From contig NZ_JIAH01000006.1 of NCBI RefSeq assembly GCF_000688415.1, positions 124,001 through 188,000 on the forward strand: DNA of 64,000 nt, read 5' to 3'. This DNA comes from Corynebacterium pseudodiphtheriticum DSM 44287 (GTDB taxonomy: Bacteria; Actinomycetota; Actinomycetes; Mycobacteriales; Mycobacteriaceae). The notes under the pieces are model-generated. The model did not search any database. It saw only the letters and a list, made by a program, of their open reading frames with translations, and had not been told where the DNA came from. The stretch's first letter is position 1. Every line of letters starts with the position of its first letter. Of the stretch, positions 1 to 9,439 are shown in pieces. The translations under genes were made by a program, and so were the position numbers.

Positions 1-1014
1 CGGCTCGGCGCATAGCATTTGCCAGGAAACATACGCGCCCAAAACTGAGATACACAGTCCAATCGAAATCAGCAAGCCGCCGACGGGGCCGATAGCAGCT
101 TCTAGCACGGCGGCCATGGAGTTATCTGGCAAGGCCGCTAATTCTTCTTTACTGAGTACACCAAACGACAACGTCGCCACAGACACCAGCAAGACGAGAA
201 CGGAAACGAACCCGAGCACGGTCGCGCGGCCTACATCGGTGCGTTGCCGGGCCTGCTTGGAATACACCGACGCGCCTTCCACACCGATGAATACCCAGAC
301 AGTAAACAACATGATCCCTTGGACCTGTTCAAAAACTGAGCCTTCACTAGATTCACGGCCCCAGAAATCGAGGGTGAAAGTATCCCAGCTGAAACCGAAA
401 AACAGCAGCAGTACGATAAACGCCAGGATCGGGACTAACTTGGCGACGGTAACCACAGTGTTCATGATTGCGGCTTGTTTCACCCCGCGGCTAAGCAACG
501 CGAAAATCACCCAGGTCATGATGCTCACGGAAATAAACGATGCCCAGCGGTTGGATTCGTGGAATAGCGGCACATAGTGGCCGATGGTGTTGAAAAACAG
601 GGTTGCGTAGCCCACCTGCGCGATGACCGAGCCGAGCCAATACCCCCAACCGGAAGCGAAGCCAATAAAATCTCCCAACCCGGCGCGCACATAGGAATAC
701 ACCCCGGAATCCAGGTGTGGTTTACGCTGTGCCAGAATCTGGAAAACGAATGCTACTGAGAGCATGCCGACGCCGGCGATTGCCCAACCAATCAACATCG
801 CGCCGGGTGCGGCTACTGAAGCGATGTTTTGCGGTAGCGAGAAAATTCCTGCACCGACGCAAGAGCCGATGATGAGCGCGACAAGTGACCACATCGTGAC
901 CGTGTGCTTGGATTTTCCGTCTCCTTGCTGCTGAGACGTTTGTGCGGACTGGGATGTGGCCCCGGTTCCGCTCACTGCCGCGGTGTTGGTGGTGGCATTT
1001 GACTCGCTGTGCAT
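1..1014 (-). CDS. lysI: LysI-type basic amino-acid permease (C-terminus outside window)
   Basis: Read on the minus strand from an ATG at 1014, 338 residues stay open to the window edge, so the C-terminal part is missing. A hydrophilic Ser/Thr/Gln-rich head of about 38 residues is followed by the first membrane segment with the APC-family motif GSCVGAGIF (residues 50-58), then a run of hydrophobic segments. The sequence resembles the arginine/ornithine antiporter-lysine permease branch of the APC superfamily. In C. glutamicum the lysine importer LysI lies beside mazG and close to eno, as here, which supports the name. It would import lysine or exchange basic amino acids across the cytoplasmic membrane. 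It diverges from mazG over a gap of about 80 bp that must hold both promoters. Exact substrate is inferred. Confidence 0.8.
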   Translation of the reverse strand, partial: MHSESNATTNTAAVSGTGATSQSAQTSQQQGDGKSKHTVTMWSLVALIIGSCVGAGIFSLPQNIASVAAPGAMLIGWAIAGVGMLSVAFVFQILAQRKPHLDSGVYSYVRAGLGDFIGFASGWGYWLGSVIAQVGYATLFFNTIGHYVPLFHESNRWASFISVSIMTWVIFALLSRGVKQAAIMNTVVTVAKLVPILAFIVLLLFFGFSWDTFTLDFWGRESSEGSVFEQVQGIMLFTVWVFIGVEGASVYSKQARQRTDVGRATVLGFVSVLVLLVSVATLSFGVLSKEELAALPDNSMAAVLEAAIGPVGGLLISIGLCISVLGAYVSWQMLCAEP

Positions 1015-1096
1015 GATGGTAAAGCTACCCTGGAAATCCCTGAGCGCGAAAGGCGGGGTGGCTATAGCGGGCATAGTTGCTTATAGGATTGTCTTT

Positions 1097-1732
1097 ATGA
1101 CTGTTCTGCTTCTTGATCCTCGTTGGCCCGAGCAAATTCCGTTGGAGGTATTCAGTGGCGTTTCTGGCCCGGTGAGCTATACCGAGGAAGTGCCGGTGAC
1201 AGTGCGCTGGAATTTTGGTGATGTTATTCGTGGAACTGATCCTTCTGGGGCAGGACTTTTGGTGAGTACTAATGAAGCGGACCAGCGCGTGCTGGAGCGC
1301 GTGAGTCGCGGCGAGAGGATAATAACTGCGCGTTCGCGGGATGATCAGCTTTATATCGCACGTCAGGTCATGCGGCGTGCCCGTGATATCGGTGAATTTG
1401 AATTATTGCAGACCCATAAAACGCTGGTGCCTTATCTGCGCGAGGAGGTTGCGGAGCTTTGCGAGGTTATTGAGTCTGCTGAGACGACCCGGGATATTGA
1501 TGACGCGCAGTTGGTGCGTGAGCTGGGTGATGTTTTGCTGCAATTGTTGTTTCATGCGGAATTAGGGCGTCGTCGGGAAGCGTTTAGTTTGGACGATGTT
1601 GCGGCCAGTTTTATTGCCAAAATGCGTTCGCGCGCGCCGTATCTTTTTGATGGCACATCCAGCATGGTCTCTCAGGAAGAGCAAGACCGATTGTGGATTG
1701 AGGGTAAGCGTGCGGAACAGGAGCAAGGGTAG
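1097..1732 (+). CDS. mazG: MazG-family nucleoside triphosphate pyrophosphohydrolase
   Basis: A 211-residue protein with the MazG all-alpha fold signature in its C-terminal half: EEVAE at residues 116-120 and ELGD at 142-145, the acidic residues that bind magnesium and the nucleotide triphosphate chain. MazG enzymes hydrolyse (d)NTPs to the monophosphate and pyrophosphate and are linked to house-cleaning of abnormal nucleotides and to ppGpp turnover. The reading frame is open further upstream to about 956, but that part overlaps the divergent lysI; the ATG at 1097 gives the usual short N-terminus. Residues 1-75 are only weakly MazG-like, as in other actinobacterial members. It precedes the transglycosylase gene by 12 bp, so co-transcription is likely. 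Confidence 0.85.
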   Translation: MTVLLLDPRWPEQIPLEVFSGVSGPVSYTEEVPVTVRWNFGDVIRGTDPSGAGLLVSTNEADQRVLERVSRGERIITARSRDDQLYIARQVMRRARDIGEFELLQTHKTLVPYLREEVAELCEVIESAETTRDIDDAQLVRELGDVLLQLLFHAELGRRREAFSLDDVAASFIAKMRSRAPYLFDGTSSMVSQEEQDRLWIEGKRAEQEQG

Positions 1733-1744
1733 GTTTGTTCCACG

Positions 1745-2548
1745 ATGGATTATTCAGCTCGCAGTAGGAGATCTGGCTGCCTGAAAGTTGGTTGTGCCTC
1801 GGTACTGGGGATTATTTTGGTGATCTCTGTGGTGCTGTGGCTGTTGTCGTTTCTCGATGGGCCGTCGGTCACTCGGCAGTTGCAGCCGGTGCCGGATAAT
1901 GTACCACCGGCAGCGGGCCGAGAGGTGCCGTCTATTGATGTGCATAGCGAAGGACGCACCGCTGATAAGTTGACCTATTGGTCTGAAGGGCTTGCCGACG
2001 ATACCGGGATCCCGGGGCAAGCATTGCGAGCTTATGGCAATGCGGAGCTGATCGCCCGTGATGCCTGGCCGTCGTGCAATCTGGACTGGACGACGTTGGC
2101 AGGAATCGGTTGGGTGGAAACGCGCCATGGGAGTTATGCCGGTAATTGGTTCGATAGGCCTTCTATAGGTGATGACGGCCGGGTGCATCCTCCGATTATT
2201 GGGATACCGCTGGATGGCACGAATAATACTGTGCATATTCCGGATACTGATGGTGGGGAATTCGATAACGATAATGTCTATGACCGCGCGGTTGGTCCGA
2301 TGCAGTTCATTCCCCAAACCTGGCATCGCTACGGTTTGGATGCTTCTGGCGATGGTTACCCTGATCCACAGCAGATTGATGATGCTGCGTTGGCAGCGGC
2401 AAAATTGTTGTGTACTGGAGGGCGCAATTTGGATGATCCACAAGCATGGACCGAGGCGATCTTGTCGTACAACAACTCGAACGACTATGTTCTCAAGGTT
2501 CGTGATGCGGCGAATTCTTATGCCATTGACCAGCCCGCCTCCCGCTAA
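1745..2548 (+). CDS. LpqU-like lytic transglycosylase, membrane anchored
   Basis: 267 residues. A single membrane segment at about 15-37 anchors the protein, followed by a linker rich in Pro, Val and Asp and an SLT-type lysozyme-like domain from about residue 75. The catalytic glutamate is most likely E125 in GWVETRHG, and the later motif GPMQFIPQTW (from about residue 184) is typical of the membrane-bound murein transglycosylase B-like (SLT_2) group. It should cleave the MurNAc-GlcNAc bond of peptidoglycan with formation of a 1,6-anhydro product, outside the membrane. The order mazG-transglycosylase-eno matches the mycobacterial mazG-lpqU-eno block. No lipobox is visible here, unlike mycobacterial LpqU; the N-terminus reads as a plain membrane anchor. 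Confidence 0.85.
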   Translation: MDYSARSRRSGCLKVGCASVLGIILVISVVLWLLSFLDGPSVTRQLQPVPDNVPPAAGREVPSIDVHSEGRTADKLTYWSEGLADDTGIPGQALRAYGNAELIARDAWPSCNLDWTTLAGIGWVETRHGSYAGNWFDRPSIGDDGRVHPPIIGIPLDGTNNTVHIPDTDGGEFDNDNVYDRAVGPMQFIPQTWHRYGLDASGDGYPDPQQIDDAALAAAKLLCTGGRNLDDPQAWTEAILSYNNSNDYVLKVRDAANSYAIDQPASR

Positions 2549-2615
2549 TACGGGGTGCCTGTTACAGCTTTCGGTGAAATCTGGAACAATTAGGGGTGTT
2601 CACTGCACCTGACAT

Positions 2616-3933
<1,318 letters not shown>

Positions 3934-3964
3934 AATCCGCGCTGGACGGTAACTCGAGGAGATC

Positions 3965-4567
3965 ATGACTGAGCGTAAAAAGTCTACGCTGCGGACACGG
4001 ACAACCGTGCCCGTTTCTTCTCGTACCGCCGCCCAGCGTGGACCGGGGGGAAAAACTGCGGTAGCCGGTCGATCCCGAAAGAAATTCCACCAGCGCTTCG
4101 ACCTCATCAGTGTTGCTGTGATGGTTTCTGTGGTGTTGGTGATCTTGTTGTCGGTGGCGGTGCCACTGCGTAATTATTATGAGGGCCGGGCCGAAATTGC
4201 GCGCTTGGAAGATTCCATTGCGGCGAAGAAAGCCGAAAAACTTCGGGTTGAAGACGAGATTGAGCGTTATAAAGACGCGGATTATGTGCGCGAACAAGCG
4301 CGCAGCCGCTTCGGGTTGGTAGAACCCGGAGAGACTGCTTATCGCATCATCGATCCGCGTATTACTAATAAGGATTCGGTGACCACCTCACGGCAAGACT
4401 ATGAGGAAGCCCGCCCATGGTACGCAGTGCTGTGGGACGCAATTGCGGAACCACCAGAGATCCCAGAGCCTGCCGACGCTCCCACGTCCACCGACGGAGA
4501 GGAAGTAGAGGGCGATCCGGTGGCCCCAGAAGTCCCAGAACATGCCGAGGATCCAACTAACCGATGA
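3965..4567 (+). CDS. ftsB: FtsB/DivIC-type septum formation initiator
   Basis: 200 residues with the layout of the family: a basic, Ser/Thr/Arg-rich cytoplasmic tail (1-46), one membrane segment (about 47-67), a heptad-rich coiled coil (about 71-104) and the conserved DYVREQARSRFGLV segment (about 106-119). The last 50 residues are acidic and Pro/Glu-rich. FtsB-like proteins bind FtsL and FtsQ and help activate septal peptidoglycan synthesis at division. The long basic head and the acidic tail are typical of actinobacterial members, which are about twice the length of E. coli FtsB. An AGGAG site precedes the ATG. It sits between eno and DUF501 as in mycobacteria. Confidence 0.88.
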   Translation: MTERKKSTLRTRTTVPVSSRTAAQRGPGGKTAVAGRSRKKFHQRFDLISVAVMVSVVLVILLSVAVPLRNYYEGRAEIARLEDSIAAKKAEKLRVEDEIERYKDADYVREQARSRFGLVEPGETAYRIIDPRITNKDSVTTSRQDYEEARPWYAVLWDAIAEPPEIPEPADAPTSTDGEEVEGDPVAPEVPEHAEDPTNR

Positions 4568-4577
4568 AGTTGTGGTA

Positions 4578-4602
4578 ACCAGTTGCGCGTAGTGCAACTG
4601 GT
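4578..4602. repeat. 9-bp perfect inverted repeat between ftsB and DUF501 gene
   Basis: ACCAGTTGC and GCAACTGGT flank a 7-nt loop (GCGTAGT). It forms a good hairpin directly after the ftsB stop and 18 bp before the DUF501 ATG. There is no T-run, so a role as attenuator or operator is as likely as partial termination. Confidence 0.4.
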
Positions 4603-4620
4603 CGTGCGAGAATAGCACAC

Positions 4621-5172
4621 ATGAGTGTTACTTCCGCCGAACTTGATGCCGTCGAAAAGCAGCTGGGACGTCGCCCGCGTGGTGTCGTAGAGATTTCGTA
4701 CCGCACCCCCGACGGTGCGCCGGCGGTGATTAAAACGACACCAAAGCTTCCCGATGGCACCCCGTTTCCCACACTTTTTTATCTCACCGACCCGCGTTTA
4801 ACGGCGGAAGCTTCACGGTTGGAAGTTGCACACGTGATGAAGTGGATGGAATCCCGCTTGGCGGAAGATGAAGAGCTTGCCGAGGATTATCAACGCGCGC
4901 ATGAAGCTTTTTTGGCAGAACGCAATGCGATGGAAGATTTAGGTACCGATTTTTCTGGTGGTGGAATGCCGGAACGCGTGAAATGTCTCCATGTTTTGAT
5001 TGCTTATGCTTTAGCCAAGGGGCCGGATCATTTCCGCCTGGGCACAGAAGCGGTGGCGATGGCAGCTGAGCATGGTAACTTGCGGGGCATTGCCATCCCG
5101 GTGGACTGGCCCTCGTGTGAAGGCCTGGGAATCGATCTCGATGATTTCGATTTCAGCAACGCTGAAAAATAG
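4621..5172 (+). CDS. DUF501 family protein
   Basis: 183 residues of the actinobacterial DUF501 family, identified by the N-terminal LGRRPRGVVEISYR region, the PTLFYLTDPRLTAEASRLE segment and the C-terminal region containing MPERVKCLHVLIAYAL, which holds a conserved Cys-Leu-His. The biochemical function is unknown. The gene is nearly always between the ftsB-like gene and the exopolyphosphatase gene, as here, and the three are probably co-expressed. No membrane segment or signal peptide is visible, so the protein is cytoplasmic. No clear Shine-Dalgarno sequence precedes the ATG. Confidence 0.88.
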   Translation: MSVTSAELDAVEKQLGRRPRGVVEISYRTPDGAPAVIKTTPKLPDGTPFPTLFYLTDPRLTAEASRLEVAHVMKWMESRLAEDEELAEDYQRAHEAFLAERNAMEDLGTDFSGGGMPERVKCLHVLIAYALAKGPDHFRLGTEAVAMAAEHGNLRGIAIPVDWPSCEGLGIDLDDFDFSNAEK

Positions 5173-5209
5173 TCGCTGAAAATAGCCGAGCCGAAAAGAA
5201 GGAAATTTC

Positions 5210-6196
5210 ATGACCCGCATTGCAGCCGTTGACTGCGGCACGAATTCTATCCGTTTGTTGATCAGTGACGTCACCCGGACTGGCAACACTCCTTCTGGGG
5301 TTAGCATTAACGAGGTTACGCGCAGGATGGAAATCGTCCGTCTGGGACAAAGCGTAGATGCTACCGGCGAGCTAGCAGCGGAAGCTATTGTGCGGACGCG
5401 GGAAGCGTTACGGAATTACGTGAACATCATGAAATTCGAAAACGTGGAAAAAGTTCGTATGGTTGCTACTGCAGCGGTGCGTGACGCGAAAAACAATCAA
5501 GCCTTTTTTAACATGACTGCCGAGCTGCTCGGAGAAATTGAACCTGGTGTTTCTGCTGAGGTGATTACCGGGGTCGAAGAAGCTGAGTTGTCCTTTTTGG
5601 GCGCCGTACAAGATCTCCCTGCTGAAGCCGGCCCGTTTTGCGTAATCGATTTGGGAGGCGGTTCTACGGAATTCATCGTCAGTAAAAAAGGCGAGGAAAT
5701 CCTTGGCGCACATTCAGCAGCCATGGGGTGCGTACGCATTACCGAGCGTATGCTGCCGTCCGATCCACCGAGCGAGACAGAGGTGGAAATCGCAGACGAT
5801 TTCGTCGCGGAGCGCATGTCCGAGGTAGAAAAACTTGTGCCAATCAATCAGGCACGAACTGTGGTTGGCTGTGCCGGTACGTTCACGACACTTTCCGCAT
5901 TAGCCCAAGGCTTAGAGCAGTATGACCCGGAACAAATTCACGGTTCCGTGCTGCGCTTTGATGCTCTTCGTGTATTGCTAGACCAAGTCATTGCTACTTC
6001 CGCTGCAGCGCGAGCGCAGAACCCGGTGGTCCACCCTGGGCGTGCCGATGTACTTGGCGGTGGAGCAGTAGCTGTACGTGGGATCATGGACATGATCGAG
6101 AGGCACAGTGGAGTACGAGAATTCGTGATTAGCGAAAAAGATATTCTTGATGGGGTGATCTGGAAACAAGCTGAAGCTGTTTCTGTGCTAGAATAA
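5210..6196 (+). CDS. ppx: Exopolyphosphatase / pppGpp phosphohydrolase (Ppx/GppA)
   Basis: 328 residues of the ASKHA-fold Ppx/GppA family. The phosphate-binding loops are visible: DCGTNSIRLLI at 8-18 and DLGGGSTEF at 147-155. At this length it has only the two catalytic ASKHA domains and lacks the C-terminal HD-like domain of E. coli Ppx, as do the short actinobacterial enzymes. It should release phosphate from the ends of polyphosphate and may also act on (p)ppGpp. In C. glutamicum and mycobacteria the second Ppx copy occupies this place after DUF501. A GAAGGAAA ribosome site precedes the ATG. The tRNA-Leu gene follows after 47 bp. Confidence 0.92.
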   Translation: MTRIAAVDCGTNSIRLLISDVTRTGNTPSGVSINEVTRRMEIVRLGQSVDATGELAAEAIVRTREALRNYVNIMKFENVEKVRMVATAAVRDAKNNQAFFNMTAELLGEIEPGVSAEVITGVEEAELSFLGAVQDLPAEAGPFCVIDLGGGSTEFIVSKKGEEILGAHSAAMGCVRITERMLPSDPPSETEVEIADDFVAERMSEVEKLVPINQARTVVGCAGTFTTLSALAQGLEQYDPEQIHGSVLRFDALRVLLDQVIATSAAARAQNPVVHPGRADVLGGGAVAVRGIMDMIERHSGVREFVISEKDILDGVIWKQAEAVSVLE

Positions 6197-6243
6197 TCAT
6201 CCGTGCCAACAAACAGCTGATAATTGCTGGTCGCTTGGTATTT

Positions 6244-6317
6244 GCCCCCATAGCCCAATTGGCAGAGGCGGTGGACTTAAAATCCATACAGTGTCGGTTC
6301 GAGCCCGACTGGGGGCA
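6244..6317 (+). tRNA. tRNA-Leu (UAA), short variable arm
   Basis: Folds as a full cloverleaf: acceptor GCCCCCA (6244-6250) with TGGGGGC (6310-6316), anticodon stem GTGGA/TCCAT enclosing loop CTTAAAA (anticodon TAA), T arm GTCGG-TTCGAGC-CCGAC, discriminator A at 6317. The 3' CCA is not encoded. Total length is 74 nt and the variable region is only 5 nt (ACAGT), whereas classical bacterial leucine tRNAs have a long variable arm. The anticodon reads the codon UUA. Confidence 0.93.
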
Positions 6318-6500
6318 CAACTAAAAGCGGAAACGCTGAACGGGATACTCAAAACCCGATAACTACCCAAAACTCATTAAATTAGCTAAAGGTGAAAAAG
6401 AAATCCCTTGATCGCTAATTGTGGGAACTTTCTAAGCTTTCGCGTCGTTACACTGAGTGAGAATCTATACTCCATGACACGAAAGGCGCGGGATACTACA

Positions 6501-7343
6501 GTGCGTAACAGCAACCCCGTAATGAGCAACTTGTCTGCTGGAGCAACCGGGAATGGTAATAACGCCGGCTTCCAGCAACAGATGAACTATAACGCCTACG
6601 ATAACTATGGCGGGCAGGGCGGCTACGCCCCAATGACCGAGCAGCGTGATGCTGATCGTCCGATGACTGTCGACGACGTGGTTACGAAAACTGGTATCAC
6701 TCTCGGGGTCATCGTGGTCTTTGCCATACTCAATTTTGGCATCGGTATGGTGAACCCACAGATTGCCATGATGGCTACGATTGGTGGTGCGATCGCCGGG
6801 TTTATCACCGTCCTGGTTGCATCTTTTGGTAAGAAGTGGGGTTCGCCAGTGGTGACTCTGCTCTATGCCGTGTTTGAAGGCTTCTTCGTCGGTGGTATTT
6901 CCATGGTTTTCTCCGGCATGCATGTCGGAGAAGCTAATGCCGCAAGCCTCATCGGCCAAGCGGTATTGGGTACCGTTGGTGTCTTTTTGGGCATGCTGGT
7001 CGTCTACAAGACTGGTGCAGTGAAGGTTACTCCACGCTTTAACAAGATTCTGACTTCCTGCATCATCGGCGTAGTCGTGTTGATGCTGGGTAACTTTGTG
7101 CTCGCTATGTTTACCGGGAACAACCCGTTGCGTGATGGTGGCATCCTAGCGATTATTTTCTCGCTGGTATGCATTGGTTTGGCTGCAGCATCTTTCTTGA
7201 CAGATTTCGATGCTGCAGACCGCATGATCCGTGCTGGCGCACCGTCCAAGATGGCTTGGGGCGTTGCGTTGGGCTTGGCAGTAACCCTGGTATGGCTCTA
7301 CACCGAAATCTTGCGTCTGCTGTCTTATTTCCAGCAACGTTAG
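6501..7343 (+). CDS. Bax inhibitor-1 / YccA family membrane protein
   Basis: 280 residues with a polar, Asn/Gly-rich N-terminal 70 residues followed by about seven hydrophobic segments, the layout of the actinobacterial Bax1-I/YccA family. These are predicted membrane proteins related to calcium-leak channels; the bacterial role is not settled. I chose the GTG at 6501 (protein begins VRNSNPVMSN, like relatives) because a -10-like TATACT lies at 6466-6471, just before the ATG at 6474, so the transcript would start too late for any upstream start. An AAAGG sequence lies at 6482-6486. A strong hairpin follows the gene. Confidence 0.82.
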   Translation: MRNSNPVMSNLSAGATGNGNNAGFQQQMNYNAYDNYGGQGGYAPMTEQRDADRPMTVDDVVTKTGITLGVIVVFAILNFGIGMVNPQIAMMATIGGAIAGFITVLVASFGKKWGSPVVTLLYAVFEGFFVGGISMVFSGMHVGEANAASLIGQAVLGTVGVFLGMLVVYKTGAVKVTPRFNKILTSCIIGVVVLMLGNFVLAMFTGNNPLRDGGILAIIFSLVCIGLAAASFLTDFDAADRMIRAGAPSKMAWGVALGLAVTLVWLYTEILRLLSYFQQR

Positions 7344-7440
7344 GTGTAACTTGACGTGCTAGTGGCGGGAATTGTGGTTGTACAGTCTGTAACTACGACT
7401 GACACCGTGCCGTCTGTCCCGTCTAGCACCTAGAGACGCG

Positions 7441-7494
7441 AAACTCCGGTGGGCTAGTCACTACGCTTAAGCGATGACTAGCCCACCGGAGTTT
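7441..7494. terminator. Long perfect hairpin terminator, probably bidirectional
   Basis: A 20-bp perfect stem (7441-7460 with 7475-7494) around a 14-nt loop, ending in TTTTT on the plus strand and preceded by AAA, which gives T residues on the minus strand. It lies between the convergent Bax-inhibitor gene and the lipoprotein gene and can stop transcription from both sides. Confidence 0.85.
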
Positions 7495-7539
7495 TTCATG
7501 CCGTTTATTTTTATGGGCGTTTCGATCCGACTCTGGTAA

Positions 7540-8163
7540 TTAGGGAGTAACCAGTTGCCCGTCGACGAGGATTTCGGAAAAAACGGTTCCTTGGGCTGAT
7601 TCCACAGGAGAGCGTAAAACCAGAGATACTTCTTGGTTATCCGTGTTTTGCGCAGATGCTTTTGCAGAATCAGACTCCCAAGACGTCCATTTTATTTTTG
7701 TCAGACGTTCGTCGGGGTCTGCGCAATCGAGTACAACGTAAGCTGGTTTCCGTTCCGGACTGCCCAGGCAGTTAATAAAACCAATCTTATTTGCTGCTAC
7801 TTTGCGAGAACTAGTTGTTTTTGTGGCCCCTGAAGAACCCGTCGCAGAATCCCCAGAGGCCGCGGCTAATTCAGAGTCCTCGTCGTCGTCCAGGTCGGAC
7901 TCAGTGCCACCGATGATGGTTTCCGTGGTGCGCACTGATTCGCCAGTACTGTCGGTGCCGTTGGTTCCGGTAGTGCCGGCAACACCGGTTTCTTGAGTGT
8001 TCGTACCGTTCGTGCTGGTTGGTTCGCTGCTACGTGGAGCCTCGAAAGTGTTGCCAGTTTCGACCTTTTGATCTGAAGGATTTTCGTTTGGAGGAGTACA
8101 AGCAGCCAAAGCCAAAGCAGCCGCGGACACTCCGGTGACGGCGAATTTGCGATAGTTAGTCAT
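7540..8163 (-). CDS. Putative lipoprotein with Ser/Thr/Gly-rich linker
   Basis: 207 residues. The N-terminus has a positive head, a hydrophobic stretch and the lipobox LALAAC with the acylated cysteine at about residue 22, so it is a membrane-anchored exported lipoprotein. Residues 25-120 are low complexity (Thr, Ser, Gly, Asn, Glu, Asp), probably a wall-spanning linker. The C-terminal 85 residues form the only globular part and contain two cysteines (in INCLG and LDCAD) that could form a disulfide. I do not recognise a named family; similar secreted proteins occur next to greA in other corynebacteria. Its start lies 13 bp after the greA stop, on the same strand, suggesting co-transcription. 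Confidence 0.72.
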   Translation of the reverse strand: MTNYRKFAVTGVSAAALALAACTPPNENPSDQKVETGNTFEAPRSSEPTSTNGTNTQETGVAGTTGTNGTDSTGESVRTTETIIGGTESDLDDDEDSELAAASGDSATGSSGATKTTSSRKVAANKIGFINCLGSPERKPAYVVLDCADPDERLTKIKWTSWESDSAKASAQNTDNQEVSLVLRSPVESAQGTVFSEILVDGQLVTP

Positions 8164-8176
8164 GGGGATATCCTTC

Positions 8177-8701
8177 TTAGTTTTTGTCGCGTGGGGTGGC
8201 GTACAGTGCGGAGTCGTATGGAGCAGCAGAGTCCACGGTCACCTTAATGACGTTGCCATTAGGTGCGGTGTACTGACGGGTTTCGCCCTCTTCTGCGCCC
8301 AGGATGGCTGCACCCAGGGGAGACTGTTCCGAATAGGTTTCTAGGTTCTCGTTGTCGGTTGCGGCAGCGCGGGTGCCGATAAGGAAGGTTTCCTTATTTT
8401 CTGGGTCCTCGTTGTAGTGCACGTGGACAACTGAGCCGATGTTGGCTACGCCTTCCTGGACTCCGGTGCGCTCGGTAGTGGAATTAGCAAGAATTTCCGA
8501 GATGTGCTTGATGCGGGCTTCTTCCTGGTCCTGCATCTCGCGAGCAGCATCGTAGCCGGCGTTTTCTTTCAAGTCGCCTTCTTCGCGGCGCTCGTTGATC
8601 TCGGCAGCGACTACCGGGCGGTGGTCAATAAGCGCCTGCAGCTCCTCTTCCAGTTTTGCCTTGGTTTCTGGCGTGATGTACTGCTTTTTATTTTCAGCCA
8701 T
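8177..8701 (-). CDS. greA: Transcription elongation factor GreA
   Basis: 174 residues, slightly longer than E. coli GreA (158), as usual in actinobacteria. The N-terminal coiled-coil finger (to about residue 75) contains YITPETKAKLEEEL and the EARIKHISEIL region; the acidic tip that reaches the RNA polymerase active site lies in between. The C-terminal half is the FKBP-like globular domain with SPLGAAILG. GreA promotes cleavage of backtracked transcripts, rescuing stalled polymerase. It is followed closely on the same strand by the lipoprotein gene; mca and DUF4307 lie nearby as in mycobacteria. Confidence 0.97.
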   Translation of the reverse strand: MAENKKQYITPETKAKLEEELQALIDHRPVVAAEINERREEGDLKENAGYDAAREMQDQEEARIKHISEILANSTTERTGVQEGVANIGSVVHVHYNEDPENKETFLIGTRAAATDNENLETYSEQSPLGAAILGAEEGETRQYTAPNGNVIKVTVDSAAPYDSALYATPRDKN

Positions 8702-8845
8702 GTCCGTATGAAGCCTTCCTTAGATTCTTCTGGTCGTTCAAACCCTTCGTGTTTGAACTCGCTGCGATGCGACGATTCTGTCTAGATCTTAACGTATGTG
8801 TATATCGTTTTTCGTCCCTAGCCCTTATCAAACAAGACCTAGTAG

Positions 8846-9292
8846 CTAGCTGTCGAGCTTTAGATGTGCTGGGATGGTTCCAGAACACCCGTAGACCCCG
8901 CCTGCAACGGCCTTTTCGTCAGAACGAACAGGGACATCGACGCTAATGCGTTCGGTTCGCTTCTCGCCCGGTGCCATGGGGATCTCTACTCGGCCTACCT
9001 CAGCCTTGTCATAATTGAACGCCTGCACAATGCAGTAGACGGGAACGGTGGGATCGTCCCGGGTAATATCAACCCATACCCGCAGCGTATCGTCGTCTGG
9101 GTACTCTTGGCTGAGCAATGTGATTTCCGCAGGTGGTGTGTCCGCGTTGAACAAGCGGAACAGGCCCCAAGAGCCAATTGCGAGCATAAGAACTAAGAGC
9201 GCAACGAGGATTTTGCCGGTGAGATTATTAGCGGGAGTTTTCCTACTGCCGGAACGGTTGGAACCATAACGTGCGCGCGTGCGAGTGCTCAT
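8846..9292 (-). CDS. DUF4307 membrane protein
   Basis: 148 residues from the ATG at 9292 (start MSTRTRARYG, the usual beginning of the family, preferred over an upstream start that adds 21 residues without similarity). A basic head of about 27 residues leads to one membrane segment (about 28-46), then an exported domain with two cysteines (in VYCIV and VYGCSG) likely to form a disulfide. DUF4307 is an actinobacterial family of unknown function that almost always lies beside mca, divergently transcribed, as here. A link to mycothiol metabolism is therefore often suspected but is only contextual. Confidence 0.85.
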   Translation of the reverse strand: MSTRTRARYGSNRSGSRKTPANNLTGKILVALLVLMLAIGSWGLFRLFNADTPPAEITLLSQEYPDDDTLRVWVDITRDDPTVPVYCIVQAFNYDKAEVGRVEIPMAPGEKRTERISVDVPVRSDEKAVAGGVYGCSGTIPAHLKLDS

Positions 9293-9439
9293 TCTTCGCA
9301 TCTTAAGGCAGGCGTAGAAGCCAGTACAATTAGGTAATATAATCAATTTCAGCACAATCGATTCGGGTAACGTCGATTCGAAGAACTTTGAGATGATCCA
9401 TCAGAATGATGAATCAAGCGAATATGTGAAAGGACCGAT

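Noticed and set aside
1754-2443. 229-codon open frame antisense to the transglycosylase gene
   Set aside because: Fully overlaps a well-supported gene; its translation has no recognisable motif and is a frame shadow.
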